From SHZI01 sp964384525 (GTDB taxonomy: Bacteria > Pseudomonadota > Gammaproteobacteria > Steroidobacterales > GCA-2729495): a stretch of 37,978 bases of DNA. The stretch's first letter is position 1. Every line of letters begins with the position of its first letter. Shown one piece after another: positions 1 through 8,858 of this stretch. The position numbers and the translations under genes are program-made. The notes under the pieces were generated by a model. The model did no database searches, was not told where the DNA came from, and saw only the letters and a program-made list of their open reading frames with translations. Where the stretch lies: the NCBI GenBank assembly GCA_964384525.1, contig CAYLKO010000018.1, positions 1-37,978 of the forward strand, in the 5' to 3' direction.

Positions 1-720
1 CGCGACGACGCCTTCCACGATTACTGGCGCGGCCTGCGATCGGATCTGGTCTATCGATCCTTCGGCCTGACGCCGGCGGCGGATTTTCATGCCGTCGATA
101 TCCGGAGCCTCCCCGATGGCGGCACCGGCTTTCGCCTCCGGTCGCCGCTGGGCGAGGTGGAGATCCAGCTCGGCATGGCCGGCGGCCACAACGTCCAGAA
201 TGCCCTCGCGGCCGCTGCCGCCACCACGGCTGCCGGCGCTTCGCTCGCCACCGTGCGCGATGGCCTGGCAGCGATGCAGAACGTGAAGGGCCGCCTGCGT
301 CCGGAAAGCGGGCCGGCCGGCTGCACCATCTACGACGACAGTTACACCGCCAATCCGGGCTCGGTCAGCGCCGCGATCCACTTTCTGGCGGGCCAGGCCG
401 GACAGCGCTGGTTCGTGCTCGGCGACATGGCGGAACTCGGGCCGGACGAGATCGCCCTGCATCGTGAAGTGGGCCTGCTCGCCGCCCGCAGTGGCCTGGA
501 GCGTTTCTATGCCGTTGGTGCGCTGGCGCGCCATGCCGCCGAGGCCTTCGGGCCCACGGCCCGGTGGGCCGCCGACGTGTACACGCTGGCCGGGCTGATT
601 CGTCCGGAATTGGCCGCCGATGTTCGGCTGCTGGTCAAGGGCTCGCGCAGCGCCGGCCTTGAACGCCTGGTGAAAGCGCTCACCGGCGAAGCCACTGCCG
701 ATGCCGGGAGTCCCCACTGA
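1..720 (+). CDS. murF: UDP-N-acetylmuramoyl-tripeptide--D-alanyl-D-alanine ligase (3' part)
   Basis: Frame 1 is open from the first base to a TGA at 718-720, giving the last 239 residues of MurF; the N-terminal UMAG-binding domain and the ATP P-loop lie outside the window. MurF adds D-Ala-D-Ala to UDP-MurNAc-tripeptide in the cytoplasm. The visible part carries the Mur-ligase central and C-terminal domain signatures GHNVQNALAA and DDSYTANPGS (E. coli has DDSYNAN, so one Asn is Thr here), followed by the FVLGDMAELG and LLVKGSRS segments typical of MurF rather than MurE. The stop overlaps the mraY ATG by one base, in line with the dcw operon. The identification is firm; only the start is missing. 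Confidence 0.96.
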   Translation, partial: RDDAFHDYWRGLRSDLVYRSFGLTPAADFHAVDIRSLPDGGTGFRLRSPLGEVEIQLGMAGGHNVQNALAAAAATTAAGASLATVRDGLAAMQNVKGRLRPESGPAGCTIYDDSYTANPGSVSAAIHFLAGQAGQRWFVLGDMAELGPDEIALHREVGLLAARSGLERFYAVGALARHAAEAFGPTARWAADVYTLAGLIRPELAADVRLLVKGSRSAGLERLVKALTGEATADAGSPH

Positions 721-1802
721 TGCTCCTGCTGCTCGCTGAAGCCCTGCGACCGGTCGTCTCGGGATTCAATGTCTTCACCTATCTGACGCTGCGCGCGATT
801 CTCGGCGCCCTGACGGCGCTCGCGATGGCGCTCATGCTGGGGCCGGCGCTGATCCGCCGGCTCACCTACCGGCAGATCGGCCAGACGGTGCGGACCGATG
901 GTCCGCAGAGCCATCTGCAGAAAGCCGGCACGCCCACCATGGGCGGCACCCTGATCCTGCTCGCGATCCTGGTGAGCACCCTGTTGTGGGCTGATCTGCG
1001 CAGCCTCTATGTCTGGCTGGTCATCGGCGTCACCGTGGCCTTCGGGCTGCTGGGCTTTGCCGACGACTACCGGAAGCTCGTGCTGCGGGATCCGAAGGGG
1101 CTGACCGCCCGCGAGAAACTCTTCTGGCAGTCGCTGGTGGCGATCATCGTCGGCGTGATTCTTTTTCTGCGCGCCGACTCGCCGCAGGCCACCTCCCTGC
1201 TGGTGCCCTATCTCAAGAACGTGATGATTCCCCTGGGCTGGCTCTTTGTGCCCTTTGTGTATCTCGTCATCGTCGGCACGAGCAATGCCGTGAATCTCAC
1301 CGATGGCCTGGATGGCCTCGCGATCATGCCGACGGTGCTCGTCGGGGGAGCGCTCGGATTGTTCGCCTGGGTTGCCGGCAACACGATCTTCGCGGGCTAC
1401 CTCGGCATTCCCTACGTCGCCGGCGCCGGTGAGTTGCTGGTGTTCTGCGGCGCCATGGCCGGCGCCGGGCTGGGCTTTCTGTGGTTCAACACCTATCCGG
1501 CGCAGGTTTTCATGGGCGACATCGGCGCCCTGTCACTGGGCGGCGCCCTGGGGACCGTCGCCGTGATCGTCCGGCAGGAGCTCGTGCTGCTGATCATGGG
1601 CGGGATCTTCGTGGCGGAAGCGGTTTCGGTGATGATGCAGGTGGCATCCTTCAAGATGACCGGCCGGCGCATCTTCCGCATGGCGCCGCTGCACCACCAC
1701 TTCGAGCTCAAGGGCTGGGCCGAGCCCAAGGTGATCGTGCGTTTCTGGATCGTCACCGTGGTGCTCGTGCTCGTGGGTCTGTCGAGCCTGAAGTTGCGAT
1801 GA
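720..1802 (+). CDS. mraY: Phospho-N-acetylmuramoyl-pentapeptide-transferase (lipid I synthase)
   Basis: 360 residues, the usual family length (E. coli 360). MraY is a polytopic inner-membrane enzyme that moves phospho-MurNAc-pentapeptide from UDP to undecaprenyl phosphate. Visible landmarks are the DDYRK motif (Asp115-Asp116), NLTDGLDGLA (about 192-201), FMGDIGALSLGG (Asp267) and the HHHFELKG loop (His325-327), all catalytic or Mg-binding segments of the family, plus about ten hydrophobic stretches. ATG at 720 is preceded by GGGAG at 706-710, a good spacing of 9, and overlaps the murF stop as TGATG. The stop overlaps the murD start by 4 nt. Nothing unusual. Confidence 0.98.
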   Translation: MLLLLAEALRPVVSGFNVFTYLTLRAILGALTALAMALMLGPALIRRLTYRQIGQTVRTDGPQSHLQKAGTPTMGGTLILLAILVSTLLWADLRSLYVWLVIGVTVAFGLLGFADDYRKLVLRDPKGLTAREKLFWQSLVAIIVGVILFLRADSPQATSLLVPYLKNVMIPLGWLFVPFVYLVIVGTSNAVNLTDGLDGLAIMPTVLVGGALGLFAWVAGNTIFAGYLGIPYVAGAGELLVFCGAMAGAGLGFLWFNTYPAQVFMGDIGALSLGGALGTVAVIVRQELVLLIMGGIFVAEAVSVMMQVASFKMTGRRIFRMAPLHHHFELKGWAEPKVIVRFWIVTVVLVLVGLSSLKLR

Positions 1803-3217
1803 ACATGACCGTGCTCAAGGACAATGCTTCAGCACGCTCCGGCAGCCGGCAGCCGGCCGTGCCGACCGGCATCACGCTGGTGCTGGGCATGGGCAACACC
1901 GGCGTCTCCTGCGCCCGGTTTCTGGCATCCCGGGGGCAGGCCGCGATGTTTGCCGATACGCGCCGCCTGCCGCCGGGGCTGGCCGCCATTCGCGAAAGCC
2001 TGCCGGCCGCCCCGCTGCATGCCGGCGAGTCGCTGGCTGCCTTGCCCGTCGGCATCAGTCGAATCGTGGTGTCGCCCGGTGTCGATCTGCGGCAGGCCGT
2101 GCTGGCGGAAGCCCGGGTGCGGGGCCTGCCCGTGCTGAGCGACATCGATCTGTTCGTGACCGAGGCCGCGGCGCCGATCACGGCCATCACCGGCTCGAAC
2201 GGCAAGAGCACGGTCACTGCCATGGTCGGAGCGATGCTGGCCGGTGCGGCGCCCGGGATGCAGGTGGCCGTCGGCGGCAATCTCGGCACCCCGGCCCTCG
2301 AACTGCTCGATCCCGCCGTCACGCACTATGTCCTCGAGCTCTCCAGCTTTCAGCTGGAGCGGAGTGCGCCGGTGCCGGTGGCCGCTGCCACGGTGCTGAA
2401 CATCACGCCGGATCACCTCGACATCCACGGTGATCTGGCGCACTACACCGCTGCCAAGGCGCGCATTTATGCGCGCTGTGACGTGGCTGTGGTCAATCGC
2501 GATGAACCGGAGCTGGCGGCACTGGTCCCGGCCGGGATGCCGGTGATCGGCTTTGGACTGGCGCCGCCGTTGGCCGGCGATTTCGGTGTGGTCACGCTGG
2601 CCGGTGAGCCGTGGCTGGCCCGGGGTATCGAGCCGCTGATGCCGGTGGCGAAGCTGCCGGTGGCCGGCCGTCACAATGTGTCGAACGCGCTGGCGGCGCT
2701 GGCGCTCGCCAGCGTGACGGCCGGCGACCTCGGCCGGCTGCTGCCCGGCTTGCGGAGCTTTCAGGCGCTGCCCCACCGGATGGCGCCGGTCGCCCGCCGC
2801 AGCGCCGTGACCTATATAGATGACTCGAAGGCGACCAATGTCGGCGCTGCCGTGGCCAGCATCGGCAGCGTCGAAGGCCCGCATGTGCTGATCGCCGGTG
2901 GTGATGCCAAGGGCGCGAGCTTTGAAACCGTGGCGGCTGCGCTCGCGGATCGCGAGAGCATCGTGATCCTCCTCGGCCGGGACCGCGAGCTGCTGGCCGA
3001 CGCCCTGCAGGGCATCTGCCCCATCCACCGGGTGGCAGACATGCCCGCAGCGGTGGCTCTGGCGGCCGAGCTGGCGCAGCCGGGGTGGACCGTGCTGCTC
3101 GCCCCGGCCTGCAGCAGTCTCGACATGTACGCCAACTACGGCGCCCGCGGCCGGGCCTTCAGCGATGCCGTCCTCAACCTGCCGCCGTCCGACTCCGGAG
3201 CCGCCGCCGATGAGTAG
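1799..3217 (+). CDS. murD: UDP-N-acetylmuramoylalanine--D-glutamate ligase
   Basis: 472 residues from ATG 1799, which overlaps the mraY stop as ATGA. MurD is the cytoplasmic, ATP-dependent ligase adding D-Glu to UDP-MurNAc-L-Ala. The N-terminal Rossmann-type domain has LVLGMGNTGVS (about 28-37), the ATP P-loop is ITGSNGKSTVT (about 130-140), the central domain has LELSSFQLE and LNITPDHLDIHG, and the C-terminal domain starts near LPHRMAPVARR with YIDDSKATN. A second ATG at 1805 is possible; there is no clear Shine-Dalgarno for either, so translational coupling to mraY is likely. The N-terminal tail of about 20 residues before the Rossmann fold is longer than in E. coli MurD. Confidence 0.97.
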   Translation: MNMTVLKDNASARSGSRQPAVPTGITLVLGMGNTGVSCARFLASRGQAAMFADTRRLPPGLAAIRESLPAAPLHAGESLAALPVGISRIVVSPGVDLRQAVLAEARVRGLPVLSDIDLFVTEAAAPITAITGSNGKSTVTAMVGAMLAGAAPGMQVAVGGNLGTPALELLDPAVTHYVLELSSFQLERSAPVPVAAATVLNITPDHLDIHGDLAHYTAAKARIYARCDVAVVNRDEPELAALVPAGMPVIGFGLAPPLAGDFGVVTLAGEPWLARGIEPLMPVAKLPVAGRHNVSNALAALALASVTAGDLGRLLPGLRSFQALPHRMAPVARRSAVTYIDDSKATNVGAAVASIGSVEGPHVLIAGGDAKGASFETVAAALADRESIVILLGRDRELLADALQGICPIHRVADMPAAVALAAELAQPGWTVLLAPACSSLDMYANYGARGRAFSDAVLNLPPSDSGAAADE

Positions 3218-4429
3218 CCGGCAGATCTACCTGCCGGGCCAGGATCGGCCGGATGCCCTGTTGATCGGCGTCGTGGCGGTGTTGCTGGCGATCGGTCTTT
3301 TGATGGTGACCTCCGCCTCGATCGCCCTCGGCGATCGCCTGCATGACAATCCGTTCTACTTCTTCGAGCGGCAACTGGTGGCGGCCGTGATGGGCCTCGC
3401 GGCCGGCTTTGTCATGGCGCGGATTCCGACGCATATCTGGCAGGGTCTCGGCATCTGGCTTGCCGGCCTCGCCCTGGCCATGCTCGTCGCCGTGCTGATC
3501 CCCGGCCTGGGGCATACGGTCAATGGCAGCACGCGCTGGCTCAGCATCGGTGGCCTCAATGTCATGCAGGTCAGTGAGCCCGCGCGGCTGTTGATGCTCA
3601 TGTACGTGGCGGACTATGCCGTGCGCCACAACGACGAATTGAGCAAGGGGATGCTCGGCCTCGTGAAGCCGATGCTCGTCGTGTTCTGCGGTGCGGGCCT
3701 GCTGCTGCTGCAGCCCGACTTCGGTTCGGCGCTGCTGCTGGTCGGTATCTCCTTCGCCATCCTGTTCGTCGCCGGTGCCCGCCTGCGCTATGTGGTGGCG
3801 AGCATCACGCCGGTGATCCTGCTGTTCTTTGCGCTGGCCCGGTTTTCACCCTACCGGATGCGCCGGCTCATGGGCTTTCGCGATCCCTGGNNNNNNNNNN
3901 CGGGCCTTATCCCTTGGGCTTTGGTTCCCTGCTCCCCCTGTCGCTTTCCGTTTTCTGCCCGGGGTTTGGGGGGGGGGTGGCCCTTGGCGGCAGCGTCCAG
4001 AAGCTCTTCTATCTGCCGGAAGCCCACACCGATTTCATCTTTGCCGTGATCGCCGAGGAATTCGGCCTGATCGGCAGCCTCGTCATGATTCTTCTTTATG
4101 GCCTGCTGATCTGGCGGGCCCTGGTCATCGCCCGTGCGGCGGCCAGCCGTGATGCCGGCTTTCGGGCCTATGTCGCTTTCGGGCTGGCGATCTGGCTGGC
4201 GATGCAGGCGGTGATCAATCTCGGCGTGAACATGGGTGTGCTGCCGACCAAGGGGCTGACCCTGCCGCTCGTGAGTTATGGCCGCAGCTCCCTGATCGTG
4301 CCCCTCGCGGCGCTGGGCCTCCTGTTGCGCATCGATCTTGAAAACTGCGGGCTCGCCGGCACCGGTCGCCGGCGGGGCAACTCGGTGCGCCGGTCCGAAC
4401 GGGCGGCTGACCGGGAGACCGCCAGGTGA
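3210..4429 (+). CDS. ftsW: Septal peptidoglycan polymerase FtsW (interrupted by assembly gap)
   Basis: FtsW is the SEDS-family glycosyltransferase that polymerises lipid II at the septum. ATG 3210 (MSSRQIYLPG) has GGAG at 3197-3200 upstream and overlaps the end of murD by 8 nt. The gene reads in frame 3 to FRDPW, meets ten Ns (3891-3900), then continues in frame 2 from about 3902 to the TGA at 4427. The shift fits a gap of wrong length, not a real frameshift, because GGSVQKLFYLPEAHTDFIF and LPTKGLTLPLVSYG follow normally. The residues just after the gap are corrupted (see the entry at 3901). The SYGGSS motif of E. coli is SYGRSS here (Arg codon 4283-4285), in clean sequence. The gene is probably intact in the organism; the protein should be near 400 residues with about ten membrane segments. 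Confidence 0.93.
3891..3900. other. Scaffold gap of ten Ns
   Basis: Ten Ns inside ftsW between the DPW codons and the following block. Ten is a placeholder-like length, and it puts the two halves of ftsW in different frames; a length of 2 modulo 3 would restore the frame. Expected FtsW residues here are only a few (an ADP-like stretch after DPW), so the real gap may be close to zero or a few bases. Confidence 0.95.
3901..3991. other. Low-quality, adenine-depleted sequence beside the gap
   Basis: From 3910 to 3991 there is not one A in 82 bases, while the flanks contain A normally. In the correct FtsW frame (2) the block aligns without indels to the expected conserved segment ending GLGGSVQ: Leu, Ser, Leu, Phe and Gly positions agree, but several expected Tyr, Gln, Thr and Gln codons read Ser, Leu, Pro and Leu, as if A had become C or T. 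It also holds a run of ten G at 3968-3977. This is best read as base-calling or polishing error at a contig end, not biology. Confidence 0.8.
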
Positions 4430-5568
4430 CGGCCGCCATCGACAACGCAGTGGCAGGCGGGCCGATCCTGATCATGGCCGGCGGCACCGGTGGCCACGTG
4501 TTTCCCGCCCTGGCGATCGCCCGGGCGCTCCGTCTGCGCAATGAAGCCGTGGTATGGCTGGGCACGGAGCGCGGGCTTGAATCCCGTGTCGTTCCGGCCG
4601 AGGGTATTCCGTTCGAGCAGATCCGCGTGCGGGGCCTGCGCGGCAAGGGTGTGCTGAGCTGGCTCATGGCGCCGGTGCGGCTGCTGGTTGCGGTCAGCGA
4701 TGCGCTGCGTGTCGTGCGCCGCTGCCGCCCCAAGGTGGTGCTGGGGATGGGTGGCTACACCGCGGGCCCCGGCGGGCTCGCGGCCTGGCTGTTGCGCCGA
4801 CCGCTGGTGATCCACGAGCAGAATGCGGTCGCCGGTTTGACCAATCGTCTTCTGGCTGGTTTTGCCCGGGAGGTTCTGGAAGCCTTCCCGGGCAGCTTTT
4901 CTGCCAGCCCGAAGACCACGATGAAGACCCGCGTTACCGGCAATCCGGTGCGGGCGGATATTGCGGCCCTGCCGTTGCCCGCGCGCCGTTTTGCGGAACG
5001 AAGCGGGCCGCTGCGCTTGCTGGTGCTGGGCGGCAGCCAGGGGGCGCAAGCGTTGAACGCCGTCGTGGCGCCGGCCATCGCCCTGTTGCCCGCGACAGCG
5101 CGACCGCTCATCCGCCATCAGGCCGGGGCGGCCACCCACGCCGTGGCGGAAGCGGCCTATCGCGACGCCGGCATCCTGGCGACCGTGCACTCCTTTATAG
5201 AGGACATGGCCGAAGCCTACGGCTGGGCCGATGTGGTTCTCGCCCGGTCCGGCGCGCTCACCGTTGCCGAGCTGGCCGCCGCCGGCGTGGCGGCGATCCT
5301 GGTGCCATTCCCCGCCGCTGTCGATGATCACCAGACCCGCAATGCGGGCTATCTGGTCGACGCCGGCGCCGCCACGCTGGTGCCGCAGTCCGAGCTGACA
5401 CCGGCCCGGCTGGCGGCTGAATTGCAGCCCTATCTCGCCACACGCCACGTGGCGCTGGCCCGCGGCGAGCAGGCGCGGGCGCTTGCCAAACCCGATGCCA
5501 CGGACACGATCGTGGCTGCCTGCCTTGCCGCCTGCCTGGCCACTGCATCCGGTGGCGCCCATGCGTGA
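4426..5568 (+). CDS. murG: UDP-GlcNAc:lipid I N-acetylglucosaminyltransferase (lipid II synthase)
   Basis: 380 residues from GTG 4426, overlapping the ftsW stop as GTGA, with GGGAG about 9 nt upstream. MurG is a peripheral inner-membrane GT-B glycosyltransferase that adds GlcNAc to lipid I. The glycine loop is MAGGTGGHVFPALAIA (about 17-32), the second loop is GMGGYTAGPGGLAAW, HEQNAVAGLTNR follows, and the C-terminal domain has VLGGSQGAQALN and the UDP-GlcNAc site around ARSGALTVAELAAAG with DDHQTRNA. It is about 25 residues longer than E. coli MurG (355), partly from the N-terminal leader of some 11 residues. The last 8 nt overlap murC. Confidence 0.97.
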   Translation: MTAAIDNAVAGGPILIMAGGTGGHVFPALAIARALRLRNEAVVWLGTERGLESRVVPAEGIPFEQIRVRGLRGKGVLSWLMAPVRLLVAVSDALRVVRRCRPKVVLGMGGYTAGPGGLAAWLLRRPLVIHEQNAVAGLTNRLLAGFAREVLEAFPGSFSASPKTTMKTRVTGNPVRADIAALPLPARRFAERSGPLRLLVLGGSQGAQALNAVVAPAIALLPATARPLIRHQAGAATHAVAEAAYRDAGILATVHSFIEDMAEAYGWADVVLARSGALTVAELAAAGVAAILVPFPAAVDDHQTRNAGYLVDAGAATLVPQSELTPARLAAELQPYLATRHVALARGEQARALAKPDATDTIVAACLAACLATASGGAHA

Positions 5569-6988
5569 TCGCATGCGCCGGATCAATCGCATCCACTTCG
5601 TCGGCATCGGCGGGGTGGGCATGGGCGGCATCGCCGAGGTGCTGCTCAACCTGGGTTATGCCGTGCAGGGCTCGGATCTGCGGGAGTCGACCGTGACCCG
5701 CCGGCTCGTCCGTCTGGGCGCATTGGTACACATCGGTCATCGCGCCGAACACATCGCCGACGCGGACGTGGTGGTGGTGACCAGCGCCGTCGCCGATGAC
5801 AACCCGGAATTGCTGGCGGCCCGTGCCGCCCGCAAACCGGTCGTGCAGCGGGCCGAGATGCTGGCGGAGCTGATGCGCTTCCGGCATGCCATCGCGGTGG
5901 CCGGCAGTCATGGCAAGACCACCACCACCAGCCTGATCGCCAGCGTGCTGGCCGAGGCCGGCCAGGATCCGACCTTCGTGATCGGTGGCCGGCTGAAGAG
6001 CGCCGACAGCAATGGCCGCCTGGGGGCGGGCCGCTATCTGGTGGCGGAGGCCGATGAAAGCGATGCCTCGTTCATCCACCTGCTGCCCATGGTTGCCGTC
6101 GTCACCAACATCGACAACGACCATCTGGGCGCCTATGGCGGCGATCTCGAGCGGTTGCGCCAGACCTTCGTCCAGTTCCTGCACAACCTGCCCTTCTATG
6201 GCCTGGCGGTTCTGTGCCTGGATGATCCGGGTGTACGGTCGATCCTGCCGCTGCTCAAGCGCACCACGCTGACCTACGGCTTCTCCGCAGAAGCCGATGT
6301 GCGCGTCGAGGACTGGGTGCGCGACGGCCTGCGCTCGCGCTGCACGGTGATCCGCCCCGGCGCCGCGCCGCTGCCCGTGGTGCTGAATCTGCCCGGCCGC
6401 CACAACGTGCTGAATGCCCTGGCGGCGGTTGCGCTCGCCCAGGATCTGGAGCTGGACGACGGCGCCTGTCAACGCGCCCTGGCGGCCTTCGAGGGCGTCG
6501 ATCGCCGCCTGCAGTTGCAGGGCGAGATCAGCCTGGGTGGCAAGCGCGTGCTGCTGGTCGACGACTACGGCCATCACCCCACGGAAATTGCCGCCACCAT
6601 CGAAGCCGTGCGTCAGGCGTGGCCGGCAAGGCGGCTCGTCGTGGCCTTCCAGCCGCATCGCTACACCCGCACGCGTGATCTGCTCGATGACTTTGCCGAA
6701 GTGCTGTCCGGCGCCGACCGCTTGCTGATCACGGAGGTCTACGCGGCCGGTGAAGCCCCGATCGCCGGCGCCGATGGCCGGGCGATCTGCCGGGCGCTGC
6801 GCAGCCGGGGTCAGGACGCGCCGGTGTTCGTGCCGGCCATCGAGGAACTGGGTGAACTGCTCACCGGTGTCGTGCAGCCGGGTGATGTGGTGCTGACGCT
6901 GGGCGCCGGCAGTATCGGCAGCATCGCCACGGGACTGCGCGATGCGCATGGCGAGCAGGCGTTCAATCAATCAGGTGCATCGGCGTGA
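5561..6988 (+). CDS. murC: UDP-N-acetylmuramate--L-alanine ligase
   Basis: 475 residues from ATG 5561 (MRDRMRRINRIHF), close to the E. coli length of 491. MurC is the first of the amino-acid ligases of the cytoplasmic branch. The N-terminal fold has HFVGIGGVGMGGIAEVL (about 12-28), the P-loop is VAGSHGKTTTTS (about 113-124), the central domain has EADESDASF and VTNIDNDHL, and the C-terminal domain has VDDYGHHPTEI and AFQPHRYTRT. The second in-frame ATG at 5573 is an alternative start; I kept the first because the operon shows many similar 8-nt overlaps. The stop overlaps the murB start. Confidence 0.97.
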   Translation: MRDRMRRINRIHFVGIGGVGMGGIAEVLLNLGYAVQGSDLRESTVTRRLVRLGALVHIGHRAEHIADADVVVVTSAVADDNPELLAARAARKPVVQRAEMLAELMRFRHAIAVAGSHGKTTTTSLIASVLAEAGQDPTFVIGGRLKSADSNGRLGAGRYLVAEADESDASFIHLLPMVAVVTNIDNDHLGAYGGDLERLRQTFVQFLHNLPFYGLAVLCLDDPGVRSILPLLKRTTLTYGFSAEADVRVEDWVRDGLRSRCTVIRPGAAPLPVVLNLPGRHNVLNALAAVALAQDLELDDGACQRALAAFEGVDRRLQLQGEISLGGKRVLLVDDYGHHPTEIAATIEAVRQAWPARRLVVAFQPHRYTRTRDLLDDFAEVLSGADRLLITEVYAAGEAPIAGADGRAICRALRSRGQDAPVFVPAIEELGELLTGVVQPGDVVLTLGAGSIGSIATGLRDAHGEQAFNQSGASA

Positions 6989-7893
6989 TGACACAGACCA
7001 GGGAGCCGGTCAGCAAACTTTTGCGCGACGAACCGATGTCGAAACACACAACATGGCGCGTCGGCGGTTGCGTTGACGTGTATTATGCGCCGCGTTGTCG
7101 TGATGAACTTCTGAACTTCGTTCGCCAGCTGGAGGCGGACACGCCGGTCTACTTTGTTGGCCTCGGCAGCAACCTCCTCGTGCGGGACGGTGGCATCCGG
7201 GGCGTCGTCATTGCAACCGGTCAGGCCCTGCGTGAGCTGCGCAATCTCGGGGATGGAGTCGTCGAGGCCGAAGCGGGCGTGCCATGCACGCTGCTGGCGC
7301 GGCGCTGCAGTCGCTGGGAGCTGGGGCCTGCCGAGTTTTTTGCCGGCATCCCGGGCAGCGTCGGTGGTGCGCTGCGGATGAACGCCGGTGCGTTCGGCGG
7401 CGAGACCTGGGAACGGGTCGTTGAGGTCGATGTGGTGAACCGTCGCGGGATCGTGCGCACCCGCAGCCGGCACGACTTCGAAACCGGTTATCGGCAGGTG
7501 GTCTGCCGTGATGTGCACGAACCGCAGGAGGAGTGGTTCCTGGCTGCCCGATTCAAGTTCGACGAACACTACGCTGCGACTTCTGAACGCATCCGGATAC
7601 TTGTCTCTGAACGAAAGGCCAGCCAGCCGCTCGGCCTGCCGAGCTGCGGTTCGGTCTTCAAGAATCCGCCCGGCGATCACGCCGCCCGCCTGATCGAGAC
7701 GGCCGGCTTGAAGGGGCTCAAACGGGGCGGCGCCCAGGTCTCGCCGAAGCACGCCAATTTCATCATCAATGTGGGCGGGGCCACGGCGGCCGATATCGAG
7801 GGCCTCATCGAAGAGGTCCGGGCGACGGTCGAAGCCCGCCACGGCCTGCGCCTGCAAACCGAAGTGCAGATCATCGGGGAGTTTGCCCGATGA
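6988..7893 (+). CDS. murB: UDP-N-acetylenolpyruvoylglucosamine reductase (type II-like MurB)
   Basis: 301 residues from ATG 6988 (TGATG overlap with murC); GTG 6985 just before it is a less likely start. MurB is the FAD enzyme reducing UDP-GlcNAc-enolpyruvate to UDP-MurNAc. Visible motifs are HTTWRVGG, FVGLGSNLLVRDGGI (FAD binding), FFAGIPGSVGGALRMNAGAFGGE, and CGSVFKNP, whose Ser is the proton donor, then AARLIETAGLKG and SPKHANFIIN. The length near 300, the GSVFKNP motif and lack of the extra loops place it with type II MurB rather than the longer E. coli type I. The first 100 nt are visibly less GC-rich than the rest of the operon, but the protein is uninterrupted. Confidence 0.96.
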   Translation: MTQTREPVSKLLRDEPMSKHTTWRVGGCVDVYYAPRCRDELLNFVRQLEADTPVYFVGLGSNLLVRDGGIRGVVIATGQALRELRNLGDGVVEAEAGVPCTLLARRCSRWELGPAEFFAGIPGSVGGALRMNAGAFGGETWERVVEVDVVNRRGIVRTRSRHDFETGYRQVVCRDVHEPQEEWFLAARFKFDEHYAATSERIRILVSERKASQPLGLPSCGSVFKNPPGDHAARLIETAGLKGLKRGGAQVSPKHANFIINVGGATAADIEGLIEEVRATVEARHGLRLQTEVQIIGEFAR

Positions 7894-8858
7894 CCACCCG
7901 CCGCTTCCCCGTGGTCACCGATCCCGCAGCCTTTGGCCGGGTTGTCGTGCTGATGGGCGGCAACTCCGCCGAGCGTGAAATCTCCCTGCTGACCGGCAAT
8001 GCCGTGCTGCAGGCCCTGCGCAACAAGGGTGTGGCTGCCGAGGGCCTCGATGCCGCCACGGATGTCGGCCATGACAACCTGATCACCCGGCTGACTGCCG
8101 CCCGCAACGGCCAGCGCCCCTTCGACCGCGTGTGGATCGCCCTGCATGGTCGTGGCGGTGAAGACGGCACGCTGCAGGGCATGTTGTCGCTGCTCGGCCT
8201 GCCGTTCACCGGTTCCGGTGTGCTCGGTTCGGCGATCAGCATGGACAAGCTGCGCACCAAGCGTCTGCTGCAGGGCGCGGGGCTGCCCACGCCCCGCTAC
8301 TGCGTGATCCGCAGCGCCGCGGAGCTGATCGACGCCGGCGAACAGCTGGGTTGGCCCGTGATGGTGAAACCTTCGGACGAAGGCTCCAGCATCGGCATGT
8401 CGAAAGTGGCGCACGCCGGCGAGGCGCAGGCCGCCTTTGAACTGGCCGCCGGCTTTGGCTGCGAGGTCTTCGCCGAGGAGTGGGTGTCCGGCCCCGAATA
8501 CACGGCTGCTGTTCTCCACGATCAGGTGTTGCCGCTCATCCGCATCCAGGCCAGCGCCACTTTCTATGACTACCAAGCCAAGTACTTCAGCGACGACACC
8601 CGCTACCTGTGCCCGTGCGGGCTGCCGCCCGAGGGCGAACGGGAGCTGGCGACGATTGCCCGGACGGCCTTCGATGCGGTGGGAGCTGCGGGCTGGGGGC
8701 GGGTCGACATCATGGTGTCACCCGAGGCCGGTCCGCTGATCCTGGAGGTCAACACCGTTCCCGGCATGACCAGCCACAGCCTCGTGCCGATGGCCGCCGC
8801 GGCCACCGGTATCGACTTCGACACCCTGGTCTGGCGCATTCTGGAGACCAGCCTGTGA
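7890..8858 (+). CDS. ddl: D-alanine--D-alanine ligase
   Basis: 322 residues, similar to E. coli DdlB (306). Ddl joins two D-Ala in the cytoplasm with ATP, feeding MurF. The ATP-grasp fold is shown by VLMGGNSAEREISL near the N terminus, ALHGRGGEDGTLQG, GVLGSAISMDKLRTK, VMVKPSDEGSSIGM, a YDYQAKY segment, and the metal-binding LEVNTVPGMTSHS near the end. In the first motif the usual GGxSAER has Asn. ATG 7890 overlaps the murB stop as ATGA and has GGGGAG at 7876-7881, spacing 8. Its position between murB and ftsQ is the classic ddlB place. Confidence 0.97.
   Translation: MTTRRFPVVTDPAAFGRVVVLMGGNSAEREISLLTGNAVLQALRNKGVAAEGLDAATDVGHDNLITRLTAARNGQRPFDRVWIALHGRGGEDGTLQGMLSLLGLPFTGSGVLGSAISMDKLRTKRLLQGAGLPTPRYCVIRSAAELIDAGEQLGWPVMVKPSDEGSSIGMSKVAHAGEAQAAFELAAGFGCEVFAEEWVSGPEYTAAVLHDQVLPLIRIQASATFYDYQAKYFSDDTRYLCPCGLPPEGERELATIARTAFDAVGAAGWGRVDIMVSPEAGPLILEVNTVPGMTSHSLVPMAAAATGIDFDTLVWRILETSL

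Noticed and set aside
3968..3977. G run as a slippery site or quadruplex
   Set aside because: It lies in the adenine-free, low-quality block next to the gap, so the bases themselves are doubtful.
3829..4152. Alternative frame across the ftsW gap as a separate gene
   Set aside because: It exists only because of the N run and corrupted bases; no conserved protein results.
7081..7086. TATTAT as an internal promoter -10 inside murB
   Set aside because: No matching -35 at 16-18 nt, and the less GC-rich patch is explained by coding sequence of an intact protein.
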